Below are positions 55,983-64,000 of a stretch of 64,000 nt of DNA, piece by piece. Location of the stretch: the NCBI GenBank assembly GCA_030685235.1, contig MU839080.1, positions 496,001 to 560,000 on the forward strand. Reading direction: 5' to 3'. Within the stretch, counting starts at the first letter, position 1. Each line of letters begins with the position of its first letter. The notes under the pieces are model-generated. The model worked only from the letters and a program-made list of their open reading frames with translations. It was not told the DNA's origin and searched no databases. This DNA is from Copromyces sp. CBS 386.78 (lineage: Eukaryota; Ascomycota; Sordariomycetes; Sordariales; Sordariaceae). Position numbers and translations under genes: made by a program.

Positions 55983-56828
55983 ATGAAGCAGACAGCGAGA
56001 CGTAATTGGCCTCCTCAGATGGCCATGAAAGGGCAAGCCCCGGGCGCTCGCAGCTTGTACAGCGGTGACTCTGATTACTCCCATGAGTCCTGCCCCACGT
56101 CCTCTTGCGACTCTTGTTTCGGATACATTTACGACAATGGCTACAACTCCAACACTGAGGAGTTGGACGAGAACGATGAGGACGAGGACGATGAGGAGGG
56201 GTGCGATGGTTGGGATCAGTCCCATTCCCAGCCCTCCGCTTGTCCGACTCCCGTCGCTGCCCATTCCCAGGCCACTACTGACCCGTTTTCCATGTCTTCC
56301 ATGTCTTCTCTCTTCGGACCTTCTTCTTCTTCCTCTTCTTCTTCTTTTTTCCAGCAATCTCAGGGTCATCCCTTTGGCGCTTCTCCTCGTCCTCCTCCTC
56401 CTCCTCCTGCACCCCTGGGTTCAAGAAGAAAGGCACCTCGGAGTGCTCAACGGTGTTCCTGCCAGAAAATCTCCACTGGGTTTTCTAGTATCTTCCCCTC
56501 CGGTCCTCCTTCTAGCGGTAATGTCAACGGACAGAGCCGAAACACCACCACCGACACTCAGCTCTCCATCTTCAGCAACAGTAACGGGCAGAACGGACAG
56601 ATGGGAACCGACAACCAGACCCAGAATCAGACTGATGGCCAGGTTTTGGGACATTTGCTTGTAAATGGCCCGGGTGCCAAGGGCAAGAACGGCAACGGGA
56701 TGGTCAAGAACTTGAATGTGTATAATCCCAATATTACCATTCAGGTGATGCCGGAGAACTTCAGCAAATTCTTCCCCGGAAAGAAGAGTGCTGGACAGTG
56801 GAATGGGAGTGCGAGTGGTCAGAAGTAA
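55983..56828 (+). CDS. Orphan low-complexity protein
   Basis: A single exon of 281 residues that I do not recognise. It starts MKQTARRNWPPQ, has a Cys-containing segment (about 33-50, SCPTSSCDSCFGYIYDNGYN), an acidic run (about 55-75), Ser runs and a Pro run (about 110-150), a CSC motif near 160, and an Asn/Gln/Gly-rich part ending with a hydrophobic stretch, VYNPNITIQVMPENFSKFF. There is no signal peptide or membrane helix. Support as a gene comes from a long frame with clean ATG, CT/CA-rich leader and biased amino-acid use. It could still have unseen introns. Confidence 0.6.
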   Translation: MKQTARRNWPPQMAMKGQAPGARSLYSGDSDYSHESCPTSSCDSCFGYIYDNGYNSNTEELDENDEDEDDEEGCDGWDQSHSQPSACPTPVAAHSQATTDPFSMSSMSSLFGPSSSSSSSSFFQQSQGHPFGASPRPPPPPPAPLGSRRKAPRSAQRCSCQKISTGFSSIFPSGPPSSGNVNGQSRNTTTDTQLSIFSNSNGQNGQMGTDNQTQNQTDGQVLGHLLVNGPGAKGKNGNGMVKNLNVYNPNITIQVMPENFSKFFPGKKSAGQWNGSASGQK

Positions 56829-59443
56829 TGGAGTGGGCAAGAAGTTTGGAAGGAGGAAGAGATGCCGGTGTGTTTGATCGCTTGATCGTGGATGAAGCTT
56901 TGGGTGGAAATTTTCGGTGCGAGTTAATGGGTTCTGGCCTTGAAGGGGTTTTGGATATTGATGTTTGGTCTGAGGGAGAAGTAAAGGGGCGTGTTCGACA
57001 GTTTGCAATTAACATGATTTGGTTTAACTGTGAGGAAAAGATCTTCCATCTGTAATGTGTATTAGAGGTTCGTCATGGCTTCGCATTGACTGACAAAGAT
57101 GATGAAAGGAGACAAAGGCATGTGGTACAGTTGTCTTGAACGACTCGGTCATCCTTCTTCGTTGGAGAGACGGTGAGACCTGGATAAGATAAGGCAACCA
57201 CGAGGTATCACAACATGTCTTGGGAAGAAAAACACCTCAAGCAACATCATGAACTGAGACCTCAAGCGAGTATCCTTGCCGGTCATGAAAGCTGAGTGAG
57301 GGGTAACGAGATGCTCTGCTGCATGAGGAGGCTGGGATCAGGAAGTGGCTATATCACGAAGTGATAAGACCGAGTGAGGACAATATCGATAGCCGTCGAA
57401 GCTGAAAGTTCGTGGTAAAGTAGCGGGGAAATAGGTATCTTCATTGCCTGGATCCTCGGTCATCCTTCGCTGCGAGGACGTTGCAACGGCGCAAAAGCGT
57501 TGCTTGCACCGCACCTTTTCCTCGACCACGGTTGGTTGCATCTTGTCGTTCGGAACATCCTGGGTTGGCAGGATCGTGGTAGATAGCTAGCAGGCTAGCA
57601 AGGATCGTGACAAGCCGGGCTTGTTCAACCTTGGTCCAAGGTAAAATCCCGTCAATACACGTGATGGGGGCGTTGTGTTGACTGCAGAGTATAGACGGGC
57701 AAGCTCATTTCCTATATCCCGAGTCCAAGGCACACACGAACACACAGATGAGCTTGTCCTCCATTTGGTGTTTTGGTGTTGCGGAGTGTAAAGATTTTTT
57801 CTCCCATCTCCGGGCTCCCCCTCTCCTCGGTCAAAAAGAGTGTGCCGGACAGACCATGGCGAACATGGATACACGATGGAGTAGCATGGCCCGTTGAGGC
57901 GGCCAGCCGGACCGAGCAAGGTGAGAAAACTGTCGTCCTATCGACGATGCTAGATGGCTTGGTGCAGCAGTGCTGTGTGTGTGCTGCGAGCGTGCGTGCA
58001 TTGCATGAAAGACTGCAGGACGCAATACGCGGCAAGGAAGTAAGGTACACGGGCTAACAGGAAGGAACACATGGAGGGACCTACATTAGTTCATTGATGG
58101 CCGCATATGCGCGCTTCAAAATGAAGTCATGACGAGATCATCATTCCAAGGTTTTCGGAGGGATATATATGTACTTGACCCTGTCTCCCTCTCGAGTAGG
58201 TCGTTTCTCGAGTCCCTCTCTCTGTTGATGGTTCGAGATAAAAGTTCCTGTGCCTGACAGATTGCATTGACGATATCGACATGTGAGATTCAATGAGATG
58301 GCTGCTCTTTCCAAGGAAATGATGGCTGAACGGATAAGCATGAACGAGGCAAGAAGTGAGGTTGATTGGTGATAGCGGCTGCCGTCTGGGTGTGATGGGA
58401 GCCGATGGGGATCGCGCGAAAACGACGCACAACAAGCGACCATTGGCCAATGGTGGCAGGGATTTAGACGCCCATCTCATGAGCTAAACCCAGATTGGAC
58501 AAGTCCAAGTGATCCGACCCACACCTGATGTGAATGTGCGGGGCCTTGACCATCGGGGTGCCTGCATCTTCTTCTCTTCAACTTCTTCTTTGGAAGTTGC
58601 AATCGTCAACACGCCTTGCAGGACCGTCAAGGACCGTCAAAGGCAATAATTCTCCGGTTCTGCCTTTCTGGGTGCTCACCTGCTTAACCGCCCATCATGC
58701 AGTCGCATTGGTCAGTACCTAGCATTGGTGGACCCAGCTCAACCAACGATTTTGAATGTGACAGGCACCATTGCCATGGACACACTCTCCCCCGCCCTTA
58801 CCTCACGGCTTCGTGATATCGACTGATTCCTCTCCCTGGGCCCGGCCTTGTTATTGGCCGCGCGTGGGAGACGGCCAGATGCGTGGTACTTGCGCCATCA
58901 CTTGTGCTATTGCACCGGCAGAGCCGACTGGCTTCCATCAGAGAGCAACCCCTCTCTGCCGTCACTCTATCACCGACCACCAACAAGGCGGCCATGGTCT
59001 CTTTTGTCGAATGCATGCCGAACGTTGTGGACCGGGGTCTATTCTTAGGTGACCACCCGTCTTTTCCCCTCTTGATGACATGTTGAATGATATAAGGCTC
59101 ACTTTCCTCCCTCTCTTTCCATTTCTCTTTCTTCTTCTTTTTTTCTTCAGCAAGTTCTCAAACTTCCAAAAGCCAGTTGTGTTTTTTCCCCTCCCCCCCC
59201 CCTTTCTTTCCCCTTTCCCATCGTAGAGCTGTGCTCTATCGATTAATTCACTTTCACTAATTCACCAAAAAATCAAATCACGGTAGCTTGCTGGTCTCGC
59301 TATCCCCCAAATTCACAATCACATACCCCCTAAAGCACTAACTGGTTTTTGCTTGCTCGACTCGCCGTCTTACGCGCCAATTTACATTCTTCTCAAGATT
59401 CGTTTTTAGTTTTATTTTCAGCATTACCCCTTAATCAGTCAAC
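56829..59443. other. Intergenic, upstream of the EsdC-like gene
   Basis: No gene is supported. Sequence from about 59090 to 59440 is strongly CT-rich (including a C10 run near 59198) and is the likely promoter and leader of the EsdC-like gene. Shorter open frames on both strands around 57.6-58.1 kb overlap each other and have no domain. Confidence 0.5.
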
Positions 59444-60268
59444 ATGTCCGCCATTCAGCTTTCGTTCTCTCTCCGTGTTTCTTCTGGCGTCAAGACCGTC
59501 CATCTTCTTGGTTCCTGGGACAACTACGCCGGCCAGCTCCCCCTTTCCAAGGACAAGACCTCCTCCAAGTCCGGCTCGTGGAAGGGCACCTTCCGCTTCC
59601 AGCCCGCTCTTGTCCAGCCCGGCCAGCGCTACTGGTACTACTACATCATCGATGGCTACCACGTCTCCCACAACCCCTCCGAGGAGTTCACCGTTGAGCC
59701 CACCACCGGCCGCTCCCTGAACATCCTCGACGTTCCCAAGTCTTCTTCCTCCTCCAAGAGCTCCTCCCGCCACTCCCGCGACTCCGCCAAGTCCTCCAAG
59801 CGCGAGTCCCTCTCCGTCGACATCCCCAAGGGTCGCCCTCTCTCCGTCTCCCAGATCAAGGCTCCCAAGCCCATGTCTCCCCACGCCACCCGCCATATCC
59901 TCGATGCCGACTACAACATCGACGAGCTCTCCAGCCGCTTTGCCACCACTGGCATCTACGACGAGTACGATGAGGACGTCATCACCGACTTCGACATGCG
60001 CTCCTCCCCCGTCTCCTCCACCGGCTCTTCCGTCAGCTACCGCTCCGACAGCTCCAGCCCCAGCTCTACCCTCTCCGGCTACTCCACTCCCGCTTCGGAC
60101 TGCTCCAGCTGCATCTGCGAGCGCTACGGCATCACCCGCAAGGGCGAGCGCGTCCGTCTCGACTGCGGTGGCTCCCGCTGCGGCTACGAGGACTCCTGCT
60201 CCTCTGAGGATGAGGACAACTACGTTGAGCGCAGCTCTCGCCGCAACGGCATCGTCGTCCGCGCTTAA
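59444..60268 (+). CDS. esdC: EsdC-like protein with AMPK-type glycogen-binding domain
   Basis: A single exon of 274 residues. Residues about 3-95 form a CBM48/AMPK-beta glycogen-binding fold: VKTVHLLGSWDNYAGQLPL, SWKGTFRF, RYWYYYIIDGYHVSHNPSEE, with the aromatic Trp and Tyr positions of the sugar-binding site present. A Ser/Lys-rich linker leads to a second conserved part (RHILDADYNIDELSSRFAT) and a Cys-rich tail (DCSSCICERYGI, LDCGGSRCGYEDSC). Aspergillus nidulans EsdC, an early sexual development protein, has this size and domain; identity as its orthologue is likely but not proven. Codons are almost all C-ending, which suggests very high expression. The start is the first ATG after a CT-rich leader, context TCAACATGTC. 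Confidence 0.88.
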   Translation: MSAIQLSFSLRVSSGVKTVHLLGSWDNYAGQLPLSKDKTSSKSGSWKGTFRFQPALVQPGQRYWYYYIIDGYHVSHNPSEEFTVEPTTGRSLNILDVPKSSSSSKSSSRHSRDSAKSSKRESLSVDIPKGRPLSVSQIKAPKPMSPHATRHILDADYNIDELSSRFATTGIYDEYDEDVITDFDMRSSPVSSTGSSVSYRSDSSSPSSTLSGYSTPASDCSSCICERYGITRKGERVRLDCGGSRCGYEDSCSSEDEDNYVERSSRRNGIVVRA

Positions 60269-61439
60269 GTGGCTTCGCCCCTGCCTCGGGTGAGGAATTT
60301 TGAACAAGACTCCATCCTCCGACTTTTGGAAGGGAACTCAAGTTAGGAACGTTTTGTGTGTTGTGTGCAGCCTGGCCTTATTAGTGCCATTAATTTGCCA
60401 CCCACCGTCCCATACTCCCAATCCGGTCAACCAAGAAGACATATCGACGTCCCAGTCTCGATTCCGGCTTCCAGATGTTTGCGCCTAGTTCGCCATCGTC
60501 CGCTCGGAATTCGATGAGAGATTAATACGGTCCGATCACGCTCACTTTCAGTTGTTGAATAGCGACTGCAGCGAGAATAAGTGTCAGGCGACTTTCTCGA
60601 GTGACTGAAGTGTGTTGAACTAAGGTTTTTGTCCCCTTGCGCGCAAGCCCAACTGGCTGGTCCCTCGGGTTCGCGTCGAGGTACAGACCTCGTTCATCAT
60701 TACATCGTTTACTTGTCGCTTTACTCGACACTTTTTCTTCTGCCCATCTGCTTCCCACACTATTGTGGTTAATGCTGCGGCCCATCACTCCACTACTTGC
60801 TTGCAAGTATGTGTTCCTGTGAAAGTCGAAAAAGAAAACCTTTTCTTGAGATGTATTTTGCGTGTTATCCAAACGCACTTTTTTTTGTCAAGCCTCGGAG
60901 TACTTGGCCCCACTGGTTGGTGGTTCAGGTCCAGCTCTCGAGATTATAATATTTCACCCTTTGTCAATTGTTTGGCACTTCTCCTGGTTTCTTTGGAGCA
61001 GCAAAGCCTACATATCTTTTTTGTCAATCTTGTGTGGCACTTGAATCCGACTTTGGGGCATTCAAGACTGGCTACTCACTATTTGTATGATTTATGAAGA
61101 TCATGAAAACCCACAAAAAAGGAGGAATTGGAATTGGAAATGTGGAGTAGGGAGACTGGCAGATGATTCTTGAAACAGCATAAATTGCTGCAGAGGCCAG
61201 ATTAGGATAGATACGCTGCTTGAAATCTATGCCTTGATTACTGATGATCATTACTTGCTCTCTTTCTCGTGCTGCATTGACTTGATTATGTTACGATGTG
61301 TTGATGAAGTTCTTCAACCACGAAGCCAAGCTGACCCGACGTGCAATGAACGCAATCGGGACGGCAGAAAGCAATTGCCAACCTGACTGACTGACTGTGC
61401 CATGTTCCTCTAAAGGGTAACTGTCATCGACCAGACAGC

Positions 61440-61466
<27 letters not shown>
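61440..61466 (+). repeat. Poly(T) run of 27
   Basis: An uninterrupted homopolymer of 27 T with no recognisable retroposed sequence on either side. Confidence 0.9.
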
Positions 61467-61470
<4 letters not shown>

Positions 61471-61738
61471 AATCATCAAAGTATCTTGGTCACTTGCAAC
61501 TATGACCTGCTTTACGACCAGATCAGGCGGCACCAAGGTACTTAGTGCTAGAACATTGATATACGTAGTGCGATCTTTCATCAGTATTAGACCGATCAGT
61601 GTTCTTAGCTAATTTCGTCCTCTACGAGGCAGAGTCACATAGAGGATTGAGTATCCGAATTTATCAAAGGTACCTAGGGGGGGTGTGAAAGGAGAAGTGA
61701 AAAGAGATGTAAAGAGAAAGTAAAAAGAAAAGGGAAGA

Positions 61739-61816
61739 GAGAAAGTGAGGAGAGATAGTGAGGAGAGATAGTGAGGAGAGAAAGTGAGGGGAGAAAGTGA
61801 AGAGAGAAAGTGAAGA
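61739..61816. repeat. 13-bp minisatellite, 6 copies
   Basis: Six head-to-tail copies of GAGAAAGTGAGGA with variants T at position 5, G at position 13 and A at position 11. It sits in a ~230-bp tract (about 61680-61910) that is nearly all purine on the plus strand, so the tract could adopt triplex-type structure. Confidence 0.9.
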
Positions 61817-62882
61817 GAGAAGAAGTAAAGGAAGGTCAAAAGAGAGAGGCAAAGAGAGGCTAACGAGATTCCAAAACGAGGGTGAAGAGACATTGAAGAG
61901 AATGCGAATAATAAAGAGACTGAAGGATTGGAAAACGAACAAAGTCAATACATGACATCCTATGCTCAGGATGAAGTTCAGCTCGCTCAGTCATTCAATT
62001 ATGCCCCTTGTACTTCGCGAGCTTAGAATGGGTAAATAATCAAAGATTAGTCACTTCTGACTGTGCACTCGGGCATTGTTTAATTGCATCTCCGCACATT
62101 GCAAATAAACTGAAATACCTGACCTCGCGATTGTCCAGGCGTCAGTCAGGATCGACAGCGACTGGATCGTACTGTACTGTCTTTGGCATTCGGAGCACCC
62201 AACATCCGACAACGGCACGGTCGGCCCATTCTTGAGTCATCGTCATACGGATTACCACGAATTTTTTTTATCTCCGCTTGTCTCTCGGTAACCGGGCTCA
62301 TCCGGTCGCTTAAATTTGGTGATCATTTCATTTCTGCTGTCGAGGAGGCGTAGAAGTACGCGAGAAGCGAGATGGAAGAGCGAGCAGCGAGTGGGAGATG
62401 GAACGAGATTGTTTACTTTATGGTCATGCAGAGGAAGAATGGTGGTCTAATGTAGTGCGGTAATATCGATGTTTGTTATTTCTACTGAATAAAATGCTTC
62501 AATGCTAACGGGTTCTCGCGGCGTCATACAGGTTCGTGTTGTATGTATGTGCGTAGATACCATTGACTATAGTCTTCCCATCCCTTCAGTCAGTCTATCT
62601 TGTAGCTGTATGTCATGTCGCCTCTTCGTTTGAAGGGCAAGTTTAGAAACGAATATCCAGAAAACTCCTGATGCATGCAAATGCCGTCATGGCTGTCAGT
62701 CAGAGAAACTTGACTCGGCCTGTTTGTGTATCCCAACCGAAAATCGGTGTTAAGAAACGACGCCCCGTAAAAAGCAAACCTCCCTCCAGCGCCATGCAAA
62801 TAGTAAGTCAAAATCAAAAACTCAACCCATCCATTCCCTTCCCCTTCTTAATCGACCCTGCGGGCGTACTCCACTCCGAGCT

Positions 62883-63947
62883 CTAACCGGCGTGGATGAT
62901 CCTCCCATCGGGCCTGATCAACCTCCTCCCGCTCTTCAGGTCCCGCTTACTCGCGCAGCAGCATCCCATGCCGCTGTGCACCGCGAAGCTCCAAATGGTG
63001 AAGCCCGTGGCGATCCACATGAAGACGAACATGGATAGGCCGACCTGGGCGTGGATGTTGAGGTCCGACTGCGCTTCGGCCGCGTACTTGAACGCGAAGC
63101 TGATGACAGTGCCGATGATCGAGGCGGCCAGAGTCAGGATCATGGAGGCGAACGAGAAGATGGAGAGCGGCAGGGACCACCATCGTGACTTGACTGGGAG
63201 GATGGGAGAGACGAAAATGAGAACAAAGTTGAGTACGCAGGCGGTCAGGAAGAAGCCGAACATAATCTGCGAGGTGATGCGCAGGACCGAGAGGATGGTG
63301 ATGATGGCGGCGGGGATGGCGATGGTGGCACCGGCGAGAAGCTCGTTCATAATGACTTCCACCGGGTTGAACCAGTAGAGTGTTTCGGGCTTGGAGCAGA
63401 AGGTTATTCCCCTGTGATGTGTTAGCATGAGAAGTCCGTGGAAAAGGAAGGGCAAAGGTTGACTAACTGGGATTGATATCCCTCGCAAAAGTTCCACAGA
63501 CCAACTTGGTAAAAGTCATGGAGTCCTATAGTTTGAGCGATACTGTTGATCAACTGCGCATTGGGGACCGATGCCGGGATGATGTCGGCCAGGTTGAGCT
63601 TGTAGAAGTAAGTATTTCGAAGCACGGGCTTGTCGGACGTGTTGCCAACGAGAATCTGTACTACTGGTCAGCTATATGGAACATGGATGGGCAGATATCT
63701 CTAGTCAACATACCAGTATCAGGAACACCCAAGACACCAGGTACCCAAAGGATGCGCTGTAGGCGAAGAATCGCCGTACCCTCGTTGCTCGCTTGATCTG
63801 CTCATCACTGGGAACCCCTTCCTCTCCGTGAAGTGTCTGTTCGGAGCTTGCTGGTCGCGTTGGTGATTGGGTTGTGTATCGTTCCTTGGTGGTGTCGTCG
63901 TCCGAGCTGTTCCTCTTTCGGAGGTTCAGTAGTGATTTTAGGGCCAT
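62883..63947 (-). CDS. SUR7-family (SUR7/PalI) membrane protein
   Basis: Three exons, complement(62883..63411, 63468..63655, 63714..63947), give 316 residues. Introns are 58 bp (GTATGT...TACAG) and 56 bp (GTTAGT, branch GCTAACAC, CACAG). Topology: a cytosolic Ser/Thr-rich N-terminus, first membrane helix (about 68-90, FFAYSASFGYLVSWVFLILILVG), an outer loop with the family cysteine pair (GLWNFCEGYQSQ and ITFCSKPE), then three helices in about 160-290 and a short tail with CCC. SUR7 proteins mark eisosome patches of the plasma membrane or act in pH sensing. ATG 63947 is the first in frame; the frame stays open to the window edge, so further N-terminal sequence is possible. Confidence 0.85.
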
Positions 63948-64000
63948 ATCCTGTGCGCGCGCTGTTTCGGATCTCAAGGATTTGGAGGGTAGTGGTGGCC

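Larger units (their letters stand above)
60269..62882. other. Intergenic with simple repeats
   Basis: No gene is supported. It contains the 3' flank of the EsdC-like gene, a T27 run (61440-61466) and a purine-rich minisatellite (61739-61816). It ends at the stop codon of the minus-strand SUR7-like gene. Confidence 0.5.

Noticed and set aside
56987..56997. GGGCGTGTTCG, identical to the first 11 bases of the MITE TIR
   Set aside because: Similarity stops at once, there is no TTA flank and no matching inverted copy nearby.
59435..60307. 290-codon minus-strand frame
   Set aside because: Gly/Ala/Val-rich shadow of the C-ending codons of the EsdC-like gene.

Overview
The window is nuclear DNA of a filamentous ascomycete, most likely a Sordariomycete close to Neurospora. 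The evidence is short (50-140 bp) GT-AG introns with CTAAC-like branch sites, pyrimidine-rich 5' leaders, long gene-free intervals, protein families that match fungal genes, and a 7.4-kb retroelement mutated only by C-to-T/G-to-A changes, the signature of repeat-induced point mutation (RIP). I found no 5S rRNA or convincing tRNA gene.

Layout. 1-3.4 kb: no supported gene. 3.4-5.8 kb: a divergent pair, a pICln-like methylosome subunit (-) and an unrecognised coiled-coil protein (+). 5.8-8.4 kb: gene-poor, with nested inverted repeats and one good-looking minus-strand intron. 8.4-14.4 kb: housekeeping cluster of the spliceosomal protein MFAP1 (+), the B subunit of DNA polymerase alpha/POL12 (-), and the Sec14-like lipid transfer protein PDR16 (+). 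14.4-25.1 kb: a 10.7-kb interval without a supportable gene, ending in the CT-rich leader of a three-exon homeobox regulator (25.2-27.1 kb; kal-1/pah1 type). 29.3-30.3 kb: a 966-bp Tc1/mariner-type element with TA target duplication. 31.5-36.8 kb: intronless DNF3-type P4-ATPase lipid flippase. 37.4-44.7 kb: a complete but dead Ty3/gypsy LTR retrotransposon on the minus strand, two 242-bp LTRs, 5-bp target duplication GGCAC. 47.3-52.5 kb: intronless ABCC-type full ABC transporter. 53.0-53.6 kb: a 610-bp Harbinger-type MITE (TTA duplication) ending 88 bp before the start codon of an IRC6/p34 adaptin-binding gene. 56-56.8 kb: an orphan low-complexity protein. 59.4-60.3 kb: an EsdC-like glycogen-binding-domain protein. 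62.9-64 kb: a SUR7-family membrane protein, possibly cut by the window end.

Functional links are loose, as usual in fungi: several products act at membranes (PDR16, DNF3, ABCC transporter, IRC6 in clathrin adaptor traffic, SUR7), while POL12, MFAP1 and pICln serve replication, splicing and snRNP assembly. No biosynthetic cluster or defence system is evident. The most informative non-coding signals are the three insertions with clean target duplications, the opposite RIP gradients in the two LTRs, and the MITE in the promoter position of IRC6. All intron calls, domain positions and counts were made by eye from the sequence.
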